A stretch of DNA of 64,000 nt from CAADGL01 sp964643885 (GCA_964643885.1 CAZXUI010000004.1:61402-125401); one strand, 5' to 3'. Positions 16,053 through 25,713 are shown, counted from the first letter of the stretch. A program made the numbers and translations. The notes: generated from the letters alone by a model not told the origin.

Positions 16053-17363
16053 ATGCTTCGTGGCTGGATAGTGGTCGGTGCCTGGGCGGCGTGCCTCGTG
16101 AGCACCGCAGCGGCGCAGGATCGGCCGATCGCCTTCGCCGGTGCGCGGATCATTCCGATCCGCGGCGAGCCGATTGCGGACGGCGTGCTGGTCGTCCGGC
16201 ACGGAAGAATCGTCTCCGTCGGCGCGTCGAAGGACGCGACCATTCCGGATGATGCGCAGCGCGTCGACGCCTCGGGCAAAGTGATCATGCCGGGGCTGGT
16301 CGACACGCACAATCACATCGGCGGGATCGGCGGCGGTGATGGAAGCGGGCCGCTCCAGCCGGACGTGCGCATCTACGACTCGCTCAACCCGCTGGACGCG
16401 GGCTTTCGGCGAGCCGTGGCCGGCGGACTGACGACGCTCAATATCATGCCCGGCTCCGGCCACCTGCTCAGCGGCCAGACGGTCTACGTCAAGCTGCGCA
16501 AGGCCCGGACGATCAACGACATGTTCATACGGGATGCCGAGGGCAGGCCGGCGGGCGGGATCAAGATGGCCAACGGCACGAACTCGATGCGGGAGCCGCC
16601 CTTTCCCGGGACGCGCGGCAAATCTGCGGCCCTGGTGCGCGACCTGTTCGTCAAGGCGCAGGAGTATCGCGACAAGCTGGAGCGCGCCGGCGACGACCCG
16701 GAGAAGCGGCCGGCCCGCGACCTCGGCATGGAGGCGCTGCTGGAGGTGCTCGACGGGCGACGGATCGTGCACCATCACACGCACCGCGCCGACGACATCA
16801 TCACCGTCCTGCGGCTCAAGGAGGAGTTCGGCTTCCGCGTCGTGCTGCATCACGTCAGCGAGGCGTGGAAGGTCGCGGATGAGATCGCGGCGGCCGGCGC
16901 GCCGTGCTCGGTCATTCTGGTCGACAGCCCCGGTGGCAAGCTCGAGGCGGCCGAGCTCTATTACGAGACCGGCGGGGTCCTGGAGAAAGCCGGGGCACTG
17001 GTCGCGTTCCACACGGACGACTGGATCACCGATTCGCGGCTGTTTCTGCGGATGGCGGCGCTGGGTGTGCGGGCGGGCATGTCGCGCGACGGGGCGCTGC
17101 GGGCATTGACGCTCAACGGTGCGAAGATGCTCGACCTGGAGAGCCGGGTGGGCTCGCTGGAAGCGGGCAAGGACGCGGATTTCATCGTGTTGAGCGGCGA
17201 TCCGCTGAGCGTCTACACGAAGGTGCTCGAGACGTGGGTGGAGGGGCAGAAGGTCTTCGACCGCAGCAACCCGGAGGACTACCTGCACGCGATCGGCGGC
17301 TACGGCGCTGGGCGGGACCAGCAGCCGTACATGTGCTGCTTTGAGCATACGGACGGCGAATGA
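16053..17363 (+). CDS. Secreted amidohydrolase with intact metal ligands
   Basis: A 436-aa amidohydrolase has a signal peptide (residues 1-21, ending TAAAQ). Metal-site features are present: HxH at His86-Asn87-His88 (GLVDTHNHIGG), a His cluster at 240-244 (VHHHTHRADD), a His in FRVVLHHVSEAW and an HTDDW segment for the late Asp. The C-terminal beta domain follows (SLEAGKDADFIVLSGDP). It belongs with imidazolonepropionase/prolidase-like secreted hydrolases; the substrate is unknown. Its stop overlaps the ATG of the next gene (ATGA), and that neighbour is a homologue that has lost the metal site, so the two are probably made together. Confidence 0.92.
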   Translation: MLRGWIVVGAWAACLVSTAAAQDRPIAFAGARIIPIRGEPIADGVLVVRHGRIVSVGASKDATIPDDAQRVDASGKVIMPGLVDTHNHIGGIGGGDGSGPLQPDVRIYDSLNPLDAGFRRAVAGGLTTLNIMPGSGHLLSGQTVYVKLRKARTINDMFIRDAEGRPAGGIKMANGTNSMREPPFPGTRGKSAALVRDLFVKAQEYRDKLERAGDDPEKRPARDLGMEALLEVLDGRRIVHHHTHRADDIITVLRLKEEFGFRVVLHHVSEAWKVADEIAAAGAPCSVILVDSPGGKLEAAELYYETGGVLEKAGALVAFHTDDWITDSRLFLRMAALGVRAGMSRDGALRALTLNGAKMLDLESRVGSLEAGKDADFIVLSGDPLSVYTKVLETWVEGQKVFDRSNPEDYLHAIGGYGAGRDQQPYMCCFEHTDGE

Positions 17364-18637
17364 GGCGACACCGCAGGATGCAACAGGATATGCGAATGAG
17401 TGAGTCACGCACTGCGTGCCGGCGCCGCGCGATGGCGTCTGGACTGATGCTCTTTGTCGCGGCGACAACCGCCTTCGCGCAGAGCATCGCCGTCCGCGGC
17501 CGACTCGTGCACACGATGGGCCCGGCCGGCATGATCCGCGACGGAATCGTCCTGATCAAAGACGGGAAGATCGCCGCCGTCGGCCCGGCCGCCGAGACCA
17601 CGCTGCCTGAGAACACGCCCGTGCTTCAGGCACCCGTGGTCACACCCGGCCTGATCGACAGCCGCTGCACCGTCGGACTCTCCGGTATCTACAACCAGCG
17701 GCACGACTCCGACCAGCTCGAACGCTCATCCCCCATGCAGCCGGAGCTGCGGGCCCTGGACGCCTACAACCCGCAAGAGCCGCTCGTCGAATGGGTCCGC
17801 AGCTTCGGCGTCACGACCATCCACACCGGACATGCGCCTGGCGAGCTGATCTCCGGCCAGACCCTCATTGTCAAGACAGCCGGCAACACGGTCGACCAGG
17901 CCGCTCTCGTGCCGACGGCCGCCGTCGCCGCCACGCTCAGCACCTGGTCGCGCAAGGAGGCAGACAAGTCGCCCGGCACGCGCGGCAAGATGATGGCCAT
18001 GCTGCGGGCCGAGCTGATCAAGGCCGGCGAATACGCCCGCAAGCTCGAATCGGCCGACCCCGAGAAGCAGCCCGAGCGAAACCTGCGGCTCGACGTGCTC
18101 GTGCGCGTGCTCTCTGGCGAGCTGCCGCTGCTGATCACCGCCAACCGGGCGCAGGACATCGCCAGCGTCCTGCGGCTGCGCGAAGAGTTCCACCTGCGCA
18201 TCTGGCTCGACTCGGCCGCCGAAAGCTACCTGCTGATCGACGAGATCAAGGCGGCCGGAATCCCGGTCCTGATTCATCCGACGATGGCCCGGCCGTGGGG
18301 CGAGATGGAGAACATGAGCTACGAGACGGCGGGCAAGCTCCGCGCGGCCGGCATCCCGATCGCGTTTCAGGCCGGCTACGAGAGCTACGTGCCCAAGACG
18401 CGCGTGGTCCTGTTCGAGGCGGCGATCGCCTCGGCCAACGGACTGAGCTTCGAGGACGCCCTGGCCGGCATCACGATCTACGCGGCCCGCATTCTCGGGA
18501 TCGAGCAGCGCGTCGGCTCGCTCGAAATCGGCAAGGACGGCGACGTCGCGCTTTTCGACGGCGACCCGTTCGAATACACGACGCACTGCGTCGGCGTCGT
18601 GATCGACGGCAAGCTCGTCAGCGAGAAGACGCGGTGA
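17360..18637 (+). CDS. Amidohydrolase-like protein without metal ligands (pseudoenzyme)
   Basis: A 425-aa homologue of the preceding gene along its whole length, with its own signal peptide (ASGLMLFVAATTAFAQ). Every position that holds a metal ligand in the neighbour is changed. HNH becomes Ser101-Arg102-Cys103 (GLIDSRCTVG), HHTHRADD becomes ITANRAQD, the His of VLHHVSEAW is lost (IWLDSAAESY), and FHTDDW becomes FQAGYESY. The fold-defining segments (SGQTLIVKTAG, GTRGKMMAML, GSLEIGKDGDVALFDGDP) are kept, so it is not a decaying gene. It is probably an inactive partner or binding subunit for the active neighbour. The start at 17360 overlaps the upstream stop; ATGs at 17390 and 17396 are alternatives. 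Confidence 0.88.
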   Translation: MRRHRRMQQDMRMSESRTACRRRAMASGLMLFVAATTAFAQSIAVRGRLVHTMGPAGMIRDGIVLIKDGKIAAVGPAAETTLPENTPVLQAPVVTPGLIDSRCTVGLSGIYNQRHDSDQLERSSPMQPELRALDAYNPQEPLVEWVRSFGVTTIHTGHAPGELISGQTLIVKTAGNTVDQAALVPTAAVAATLSTWSRKEADKSPGTRGKMMAMLRAELIKAGEYARKLESADPEKQPERNLRLDVLVRVLSGELPLLITANRAQDIASVLRLREEFHLRIWLDSAAESYLLIDEIKAAGIPVLIHPTMARPWGEMENMSYETAGKLRAAGIPIAFQAGYESYVPKTRVVLFEAAIASANGLSFEDALAGITIYAARILGIEQRVGSLEIGKDGDVALFDGDPFEYTTHCVGVVIDGKLVSEKTR

Positions 18638-18651
18638 ACCCGACCAGGTGG

Positions 18652-18670
18652 GGCAGGCATCCTGCCTGCC
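18652..18670. repeat. Hairpin repeat, GGCAGGCA-TCC-TGCCTGCC
   Basis: A perfect 8-bp inverted repeat with a TCC loop, preceded by TGGG, lies just after the stop of the amidohydrolase-like gene. It shares its architecture (short perfect arms, 3-nt TCY loop) with the other hairpin repeats in the window but has its own arm sequence. Confidence 0.75.
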
Positions 18671-18705
18671 GTGCTTTGCACCCGGCACCCGCGCGATGCG
18701 ACGCG

Positions 18706-20070
18706 ATGCTGGTCGCCGTTCTCCATGTAGCGGTATTCGCTCTCCCCGTCGCGGCTTGCGGCGATGAAGCCGCCATCCTCGCGCATATCCGCAGCTTCTT
18801 CCGCACCGACGACGCCGCTCATCGCCGCACGGTCGCCGCGCAGATCGCCGACGACGAGGCCTACGATCACACGAAAGTGCGCCAGTGGCTGCACGCGGCC
18901 GGCCTGTTTGAGCAGCTCCCCGTGGGCCGCCGCAGCATCTCCGTACAGCTTGCCGACGGCACCTCGCGAGCCGTCGAGCTGCGTATCCCGAAGGAATACG
19001 ACGCAGCCAGGCCCTGGCCGCTGATCTACGCGCTGCACGGCCTGGGCGGCAGCGCCGCGGACGCGATCGCTCACACGCAGCGGCTGCTCGGGCCGCAGGC
19101 CGATGATTTCGTGATCGCCGCGCCGAACCAGTACGTCGAGTTTCAGCTCGCCGACCGCTGGCCGCCGATCGCCGAGCATCGCACGACGCTTCGCGCCGTC
19201 CGCCGCGCCGTCCACGTCGACGCCGACCGCGTCTACGCCATCGGCTACTCCCGCGGGGGGCATGCCTGCTGGACGCTCGCCGTCCTGATGCCGGACGAGT
19301 TCGCGGGGATCGTCGCGCTGGCGGGCTCGCTGCTGATGCCCGAGATCGACGCGCTTTGGCCGGAGTTCCTGCCCGCCGCCGCCAACACGCGCGTCCTCGG
19401 GGTTTGGGGCGAGAAGGACATTCTCGACGCCAAGGGCCAGCCCAGCTCGCACGCCGGCATCGCCGGGCTCAACCGCCGCCTGCGCGAGCTCGCCCGGAAG
19501 CTCGAGCTGCCGATTCAGTTCGTTTCTCTCCCGGATGTCGGCCACTCCGGCGTCGAGCCGCCGGCCGATGCGCTGGCGGCGGTGCTGGCGGCACGCCGCG
19601 TCCGCTACCCGGCCGACGTGCAGCAGTCTTTTCGCCACATCTCGCAGGCCGGCATCTACTGGCTCGAAGGCCACGAGTGGACCGGGCAGCAGTGGGACGA
19701 CCAGCCGCTGCCGCTGGAACTGCGCCCGGGCGAGCGGCCGGAAGACCCCGACGATGTCCGCGAGGCCGGCGTCCGGGCCTATCGCGGCCGGTTGGGGAAG
19801 CTCGGCGGCCAGCGCGAGGGGCAGACGCTTCGCGTCTCGCGCCGATTCGTCAAGGAGCTGACGATCTGGCTGGGAGACGAGCTCGTCGAGCTCGACAAGC
19901 CGGTCACGGTCTATGTCAGCAGCCGCAAGGTCTTCGAAGGCCCGCCGCAGCGCGACCTGCTGGTCTGTCTGACGCAGGCCACGCGTACATACGACTTCGA
20001 GCGCCTCCGCTGGGCCGGGCTGCGTTTCCGCTCGGGCGAGCGAACACGGCCCGTTTCGGCGGACGATTAG
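18706..20070 (+). CDS. Secreted alpha/beta-hydrolase (esterase/depolymerase-like)
   Basis: A 454-aa protein starts at an ATG leading a signal peptide (MLVAVLHVAVFALPVAAC), which also looks like a lipobox. A GTG at 18634 overlapping the previous stop is the alternative, but would translate through a hairpin repeat. The hydrolase core has an oxyanion motif (YALHGLGGS), the nucleophile elbow GYSRGG, an acid in WGEKDIL and the His in VGHSG, like PHB-depolymerase-type esterases. The C-terminal 130 aa form an extra beta domain (RVSRRFVKELTIWL, VTVYVSSRKVFEG) seen in secreted planctomycete hydrolases. It probably acts in the envelope, downstream of the amidohydrolase pair. Confidence 0.85.
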   Translation: MLVAVLHVAVFALPVAACGDEAAILAHIRSFFRTDDAAHRRTVAAQIADDEAYDHTKVRQWLHAAGLFEQLPVGRRSISVQLADGTSRAVELRIPKEYDAARPWPLIYALHGLGGSAADAIAHTQRLLGPQADDFVIAAPNQYVEFQLADRWPPIAEHRTTLRAVRRAVHVDADRVYAIGYSRGGHACWTLAVLMPDEFAGIVALAGSLLMPEIDALWPEFLPAAANTRVLGVWGEKDILDAKGQPSSHAGIAGLNRRLRELARKLELPIQFVSLPDVGHSGVEPPADALAAVLAARRVRYPADVQQSFRHISQAGIYWLEGHEWTGQQWDDQPLPLELRPGERPEDPDDVREAGVRAYRGRLGKLGGQREGQTLRVSRRFVKELTIWLGDELVELDKPVTVYVSSRKVFEGPPQRDLLVCLTQATRTYDFERLRWAGLRFRSGERTRPVSADD

Positions 20071-20101
20071 CCGGTCCGGCAGCCCTGCTTTGCCGACCGG
20101 A

Positions 20102-20924
20102 TTAGCCCGGCGGTATCGACGACAGCGGGCTCAGTTGCACTATGGTTCCAATCGACGGCAGCGAGCCGTTCGTGCCCGTCGCGATGAAGAGCATGTAGTG
20201 CCCCGGCGGGGCCTCGAATCCGTGCTTCGGCGGCGCGACGCGCAGCGTGTCGGCATCCGCGACCGTGAACGTCAGCTCCAGCGAGCGCTGGTTCTGGTCA
20301 AACGAATGCGTGGCCGCTCCGAGCCGGATCAGGCGTACTTTGGTCACCTGGGCCGCATCCGGCGTATCCAGGTAGAACGCCTTGTTGAAGATGATGGTGG
20401 CAGGAACGCTCGTGATCGTCGGCCGCGAGCCCTGGAAGAAGTATGGCGGCTTGAAGATCTGATAGGTGTGCTGGTCCTCGGTCGACGCACCGGGAAATTG
20501 TCCGCCGGCCACGAACACCGATCCATCCGGCAGGAGCACCGCCGCGGAGTGATACTGGCGCGGCGTGGCCTGAGCAGAACAGCCAGTGGTCGTCCCACGG
20601 GGCAGGCGCCTCGAATACCAACTCGATTGTGCCTGTAACCGGATCGAAGAGGACAATATCCGGAGCATCCGGTTTTTCGGGTAGGAACTGATCGATGCAG
20701 AGCACCTTTCCGTTGCGAACGAGGATGGCGTGAATGACCTGCATCGCGTTCGGAAGATTGCCCGGCACGGTGAGTTTCATGTCGACGAGTGGTCCCCACT
20801 CGCCGCACTGGCTCGGCGGCCGGCTGCACTCTTGCCCCACCAAGCGCTCAGCGCTACCCGTTATCAGTCCATAGACCAATAGCACATGAGCAGTCCTCAC
20901 AGATTTCATGACGTGTCTCCCCAT
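20102..20924 (-). pseudogene. Broken galactose-oxidase-like (DUF1929) gene
   Basis: Two frames together make the ends of a galactose/glyoxal-oxidase-like protein. The N-terminal part (20924 down to about 20570) has a signal peptide and the first blade, ending WLFCSGHA. The C-terminal part, in another frame (about 20590 down to 20102), starts at TPRQYHSAAVLLPDGSVFVAGG and holds the early-set/DUF1929 domain (PPYFFQGSRPTITS, RLIRLGAATHSFDQNQR). The propeller blades normally found between CSGH and RQYHS are missing and the frame shifts at the joint. An internal deletion of roughly 200-300 codons is the simplest reading; an assembly error is the alternative. Confidence 0.75.
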
Positions 20925-20939
20925 GAAATGTGAAACGGA

Positions 20940-21881
20940 TTACCGCCGAGCGAATGCTCGTCCCGTAACGGCCAGCAGCAAGAGCAGCTTGCTCGACGAG
21001 GGCTCCGGTACGTAGACTGCGATACCGCGGCCTGGAACGATGTTGTCCACGAATGGCATCGAACCGAGAGAGTTGACTTGGCCCGTTGCCGTGTCGATTG
21101 CTAGAACCTCAAACAACCTAGCGACATAGACAAACCGCTCGTCCGGCGAGAGCGTGATTGCCGTGCCAGGCACGCCGGTCGCGAAGAGCTCTCGGCTGTC
21201 AGGGTCGCCACCCAGATACCGGTACAGGTTGTCACTACTCAGCACGAAAAGGTCTCCGGCGGTGTTTGTCGCGAGCGAGAGGATAAAGTTGCCATCAGGC
21301 AGCCGGTCGAAGAGCCGACCCTCGCCGGGAGCGGTGAAGAGCTTGATCTCTTCATCGCCCCTGACGGCATAATAGACCGAATTCTCGGGCGTCGTCGCGA
21401 TCGGGCCAACACTGACACCGCTGGCGAATGGCGCGCCCGGTCCCCCGTCGGCAGGAAAGCGCATGATATTGCCCGCGCCATGATTGACGACATAAAAGTT
21501 GCCCGCCCGGTCGTAGGCCACATTGTTCGAGCCGGTCGGGCCGAGGATGCCGTCGCTGCTGTCGAGCGCGACACTCGCCTTCGCGTTGCCGTCAATCTCC
21601 ACGATCATGCTGGCCAGAAAGACCGAACCACGGAGCGCGGAATAGTCCGGCGTGAACACGAGACCGGTCAGCCCGGGCGTGAATTCGTCCGGCAGGACGA
21701 CGAATTCGCGCGATGCGCCCGTGGCCGGGTTAAACTCGTAGATGCGGTCGTTCGGCCCCCCGGGCTCGCTGGGATGAGCCGAAATGTAGATGTTCCCCGG
21801 AACGAACTCTCCGCTTGCCGGCGCCGAAGCGCCCAGTGCCAGCAACGCGCCGACCATGACCGCGCAGAATCGATCGTTCAT
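20940..21881 (-). CDS. PEP-CTERM secreted protein
   Basis: A 313-aa exported protein. The signal peptide (GALLALGASAPASG) is followed by repeats typical of an SMP-30/NHL-like propeller (YEFNPATGASREFVVLPD, NNVAYDRAGNFYVVNHGAGN). The C-terminus is a PEP-CTERM sorting signal: VPEPSSS, a hydrophobic helix (KLLLLLAVTG) and a final basic cluster (RAFARR). It should be exported and processed by an exosortase encoded elsewhere. It lies directly upstream of the broken galactose-oxidase-like gene, which may once have been its partner. The base composition is less GC-rich than most neighbours. Confidence 0.87.
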   Translation of the reverse strand: MNDRFCAVMVGALLALGASAPASGEFVPGNIYISAHPSEPGGPNDRIYEFNPATGASREFVVLPDEFTPGLTGLVFTPDYSALRGSVFLASMIVEIDGNAKASVALDSSDGILGPTGSNNVAYDRAGNFYVVNHGAGNIMRFPADGGPGAPFASGVSVGPIATTPENSVYYAVRGDEEIKLFTAPGEGRLFDRLPDGNFILSLATNTAGDLFVLSSDNLYRYLGGDPDSRELFATGVPGTAITLSPDERFVYVARLFEVLAIDTATGQVNSLGSMPFVDNIVPGRGIAVYVPEPSSSKLLLLLAVTGRAFARR

Positions 21882-22480
21882 GACATTCCTCCCCAGATGG
21901 CCGGACCCGACCCGGCCACAATCGAACGACTAGAACATCCTAACGTGAGCCTCGGCCAGAAAGCAACCGATAATTCTCGCCGGGACCGCTTGCAGTCACG
22001 CGCGCCTCAGAATCTCCCGATGCACCGACCCAGCGCCCGCCTCTCGCCGCAGGTGCTGACCCGGCCCGAGCGCTTCGCTCACGTCATGCTGACGTAGTTC
22101 GGCGGCTTGAGCGAACGGCTCGATCGCTCGGCCAACCACGCCGCGGGCCGCGTGCCTGAAGACAACTCTCGTGTCTGTGATGGAGAAGTCCAGCAAGCAC
22201 ACCATCCCCACCGCAGGCCGCGCGCCGCTTCGATTCCGATCGACCCCGTGCTTGGCGCAGCGGGTCTGACGCCGCGCCGCACGCCGAAGGCCCGCGGCGC
22301 ACCGGATGCCGCCGCACCGGAAGACCCGCGGCGCCGCGGATACCCGCGGCGCGCCTGGACCGGCCGCAGAGCCGAACCCGCCGCGGCCCCATTCCCGCCG
22401 ACGCCGACCGCGAGCATAATCTGCCCATCACCGGGCCGGCCGCAGCGCTGCCGGCGCCGATTCGATCGGCCGGGAGGCAT
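21882..22480. other. Intergenic region between divergent genes
   Basis: About 600 nt separates the PEP-CTERM gene (minus) from the antiporter gene (plus). The right half is extremely GC-rich with many CCGCGGCGC-type overlapping palindromes. Small open frames on both strands (for example minus 21996-22211) have no recognisable domain, and I could not support any as a gene. Confidence 0.4.
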
Positions 22481-24331
22481 ATGACGCACGCGCGCATTCT
22501 GTTCGAGCTGGTCTGCATGTTCGCGCTCGGCGGCGCGGCGCAGTGGCTCGCCTGGCGGCTACGTCTTCCCTCCATCCTGCTGCTGCTGCTCTTCGGCTTC
22601 GCCGCCGGCCCGACGACCGGCCTGCTTCATCCCGACGCCGTTTTCGGCGAGCTGCTCCTGCCGCTGGTCTCCATCTCCGTCGCGATCGTCCTGTTCGAAG
22701 GTGGGCTGACGCTGAACTTCCGCGAGCTGCGCGGCGTCGCGCACGTGGTCTGGATGCTCGTCACGCTCGGCGCGCTCGTGAGCTGGGTGCTCGTTGCGGC
22801 CGCCGCTCACTGGATCATGGGGCTCGATTGGCGACTGGCGACGCTCTTCGGCGCGATCCTCGTGGTCACCGGCCCGACCGTCATCGGGCCGCTGCTGCGA
22901 CACATCCGCCCGACCGGGCCGGCCGGCTCGATCCTGAAATGGGAAGGCATCGTCATCGACCCGATCGGGGCGCTGCTGGCGGTGCTCGTCTACGAGGTGC
23001 TCTTCTCTTCCGGCGGCGGACACGGGGCCGCCTTCATCGCCTGGGCGCTATGCAAGACGATCTTCGTCGGCGGCGGCCTCGGCCTGCTCGCGGCCGCGCT
23101 GCTGGCGGTCGCCATCCGCCGCTACTGGCTGCCGGAGTTTCTGCACAACAGCATCGCCATCGGCCTGGTCACGGTCGCCTACGCCGCCGCCAACGCCGCC
23201 CAGCACGAGGCCGGCCTGCTGGCCGTGACGGTCATGGGCATCGCCCTGGCCAACCAGCGCTTGGCCGACCTGACCCACATTCTCGATTTCAAGGAGAACC
23301 TGCGCACGCTGCTGATCTCCGCGCTCTTCGTCCTGCTGGCCGCCCGCATCAGCCCGGCGGATCTGCGCGGCCTCGGCCTGTCCAGCGTCGTCGTGATCGC
23401 GCTGCTGATGATCCTGATCCGGCCGGCTTCGGTGGCCGTGTCGACGCTGCGCTCCAAGCTGACCTGGCGCGAGCGAACCTTCATCGGCTGGATGGCCCCG
23501 CGTGGAATCGTCGCGGCCGCGGTTTCTTCCGTTTTCGCCTTGCGGCTCGAGCAGGCCGGCGTGGCCGACGGCGGTGTGCTCGTGCCGCTGACCTTCGCGA
23601 CGATCGTGGCCACGGTCCTGGTCTACGGACTGACGTCGCCGATCGTGGCCCACCGCCTGAAGCTGGCCGACGTGAAGCCGCAGGGACTGCTCATCGTGGG
23701 GGCCCATCGCGCGGCCCGCGAGATCGCCCTGGCCGTCAAGGCGCTGGGCTTCCGCGTACTGCTGGTCGACTCCAACGCGGGCGACGTCGCCGCCGCCCGC
23801 CTCGCCGGGTTGCCCACCTATCACGGCAGCATTCTCGGCGAGCGCACCATCGAGCAGCTCGATCTCGGCGGGATCGGCCAGCTCCTGGCCATGACGCCCA
23901 ACGAAGAAGTCAATATCCTGGCCGTGCAGCGCTTCGCCCCGATCTTCGGCCGCCACGGCGTCTACCAGGTCGTCGCGCGCGAGAAGAACACGCAGCTCGA
24001 GGGGATCGATCCGCGGCTGCACGGGCGGCGCCTCTTCCACGAGAAGGCCACGCTGGCGGAGCTGATGGCCCGCCTGGCCCGCGGACATGTCGTCAAGAGC
24101 ACCAAGCTCAGCGAGGCGTTCACCTTCGAGACATTTCGCGCCCAACGCAGCCCGGAGCTGCTGTGTCTGTTCGTCGTCAGTGAAGGCAGGCGCCTGACCG
24201 TCGTCGAATCGGGCACGAAGATCGCGCCCAAGCCGGGCCAGACGGTCGTCAGCCTCGACGTCCCTCCGCCGACGCAAAATCAGACGGACAAAGAAGTTAC
24301 GAATTCCGAGAAGCCCGCCCGCTCGGCCTGA
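22481..24331 (+). CDS. Cation/proton antiporter (CPA1-type) with C-terminal TrkA-N-like domain
   Basis: A 616-aa membrane protein has about 12 hydrophobic segments in residues 1-390. They include the CPA hallmarks VTGPTVIGPLLR and KWEGIVIDPIGA (ion-binding acidic residues) and WMAPRGIVAAAVSS. Residues about 395-510 form a Rossmann-type regulatory domain (GLLIVGAHRAAREIALAVK, LLVDSNAGDVAAARLAG). The canonical GxGxxG glycines are not all present, so nucleotide binding may be altered. It likely exchanges Na+ or K+ for protons across the inner membrane. It stands alone, with no partner subunit nearby. Confidence 0.9.
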   Translation: MTHARILFELVCMFALGGAAQWLAWRLRLPSILLLLLFGFAAGPTTGLLHPDAVFGELLLPLVSISVAIVLFEGGLTLNFRELRGVAHVVWMLVTLGALVSWVLVAAAAHWIMGLDWRLATLFGAILVVTGPTVIGPLLRHIRPTGPAGSILKWEGIVIDPIGALLAVLVYEVLFSSGGGHGAAFIAWALCKTIFVGGGLGLLAAALLAVAIRRYWLPEFLHNSIAIGLVTVAYAAANAAQHEAGLLAVTVMGIALANQRLADLTHILDFKENLRTLLISALFVLLAARISPADLRGLGLSSVVVIALLMILIRPASVAVSTLRSKLTWRERTFIGWMAPRGIVAAAVSSVFALRLEQAGVADGGVLVPLTFATIVATVLVYGLTSPIVAHRLKLADVKPQGLLIVGAHRAAREIALAVKALGFRVLLVDSNAGDVAAARLAGLPTYHGSILGERTIEQLDLGGIGQLLAMTPNEEVNILAVQRFAPIFGRHGVYQVVAREKNTQLEGIDPRLHGRRLFHEKATLAELMARLARGHVVKSTKLSEAFTFETFRAQRSPELLCLFVVSEGRRLTVVESGTKIAPKPGQTVVSLDVPPPTQNQTDKEVTNSEKPARSA

Positions 24332-24480
24332 GCGCGACCCTTCGCCGCAGCGGATCGATTCCGCATCCGGCCGCGCAGACGCCTCAGCGGCGGTCGTCTA
24401 CAATGAATGCACTCTCGTCGGGACAGCCGGGAAGGTCGATATAATCTCGCGTGGACTTCATCGCTCCGCGAGGGTTTGCT

Positions 24481-25713
24481 ATGCGCCGGCGCGGCACCCC
24501 AACCCCTGCCACGTTCGCCAGAGCGGCGCTCGGCGTGCTTGCACTCGGGCTGGCCGCGGGCGCGCATGGGGACATCTTCCACCTGACCAACGGCGGCATG
24601 CTCGAAGGCGAGCTGATCGAGCAGACGCCCGAGATCTACCGCATCCGCACGACGGTGGGCATCGTCACGCTCGGCCGCGACGCGGTGCGCGAGATCGTCG
24701 AATCCGAATCCCCGTTCGAAGTCTACGACCGCCGAGTCGCCGAGCTGAACGAGACGGCCGATGAGCACTTCGCGCTGGCGGAGTGGTGCGCTGAGAACAG
24801 CCTCGGAACCGAGCGGCGGCGGCATCTTTCCCGCTGCCTGGAGCTCGATCCGAATCACGCCGGGGCGCGCCGGGCGCTCGGCTACGTTCGCGTCGGCATG
24901 TTCTGGGTGGAAGCTCGCACGGTCGTCGATCGTGGGTCTCGCAACCGCCGGAGCGAAGCCGACGACGTGAACGGCGAACAGGTGATCGCCGCGATTCAGG
25001 GGCAGTGGTATCGCCAGATTCGCGCGATCCGCGACAACCTGCTGGGTTCGCCGCAGGCCAAGCACATCGAAGAGGGCCGCCAGAAGATTCTGGCCATCGA
25101 GGACCCGCTGGCGATCGCGCCGCTGGCCGAGGTGCTGAGCGAAGGCAGTCTCGACTGCCGCGCGGTCCTGGTCGAAGCGCTGAGCCGCTCGCCGACCGAC
25201 GAAGCGACGATGAACCTCGCGATTCTGGCCCTGACCGACGGCGACGCCGAGCTCCGCCGGCTCTGCGTGGTCGAGCTCGGCCGCCGCAACGACTCGCGCG
25301 TCGCCGCGCAGTTTCGCAACGCCCTCTCCAGCGGCAGCGAGGCGCTCATCCGCCGCGGCGCCGAGGCGCTCGGCCACCTGGGCGACCGCGGCTCGGTGCC
25401 CGACCTGATCGATCAGCTTCGCGTAGAGCGCCGCAAGCGGGTCGAAGTGCCGGTCCGCACATACTTCGACCGCGTGCAGCAAGTCTACAGCAACGGGATG
25501 CGCGTGACGCTCGGCGCCGGGACGAACGTGCGGTACATGCCCCGAATCGGTGTCGCCACCGCGGGCGACTTCGTCCGCTTCGACACCGAGTTCCGCGTCC
25601 GCGACGTGACTGTCTTCAGAACCGAGGTGCTCGAAGCGCTCAAGGCCATCACGGGCCAGAACTTCGGCTTCGATGTCGAAGCCTGGCGCCGCTGGCACGA
25701 GGAACAGACATGA
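24481..25713 (+). CDS. Secreted HEAT-repeat-like protein, function unknown
   Basis: A 410-aa protein with a signal peptide (ALGVLALGLAAGAHG). The ATG at 24481 is preferred over the GTG at 24451 because the signal peptide then has normal length and GAGGG precedes it. After a small beta domain (FHLTNGGMLEGELIEQ, typical of secreted planctomycete proteins) comes a linker, then HEAT/Armadillo-like repeats (about residues 200-310: AIAPLAEVLSEGSLDCRAVL, ELRRLCVVELGRR, LIRRGAEALGHLGDRG). The role is probably protein binding in the periplasm. The last codons overlap the next gene (ATGA), so the two form one operon. Confidence 0.8.
   Translation: MRRRGTPTPATFARAALGVLALGLAAGAHGDIFHLTNGGMLEGELIEQTPEIYRIRTTVGIVTLGRDAVREIVESESPFEVYDRRVAELNETADEHFALAEWCAENSLGTERRRHLSRCLELDPNHAGARRALGYVRVGMFWVEARTVVDRGSRNRRSEADDVNGEQVIAAIQGQWYRQIRAIRDNLLGSPQAKHIEEGRQKILAIEDPLAIAPLAEVLSEGSLDCRAVLVEALSRSPTDEATMNLAILALTDGDAELRRLCVVELGRRNDSRVAAQFRNALSSGSEALIRRGAEALGHLGDRGSVPDLIDQLRVERRKRVEVPVRTYFDRVQQVYSNGMRVTLGAGTNVRYMPRIGVATAGDFVRFDTEFRVRDVTVFRTEVLEALKAITGQNFGFDVEAWRRWHEEQT

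Noticed and set aside
15063..17468. 801-codon minus-strand frame across the GNAT and amidohydrolase genes
   Set aside because: The product is low-complexity Arg/His/Ala-rich, and both opposite genes have clear family motifs.
22481..24331. Loss of GxGxxG in the antiporter's TrkA-N-like domain as a novelty
   Set aside because: The change may be typical of this antiporter subfamily; without an alignment it is not worth a separate finding.
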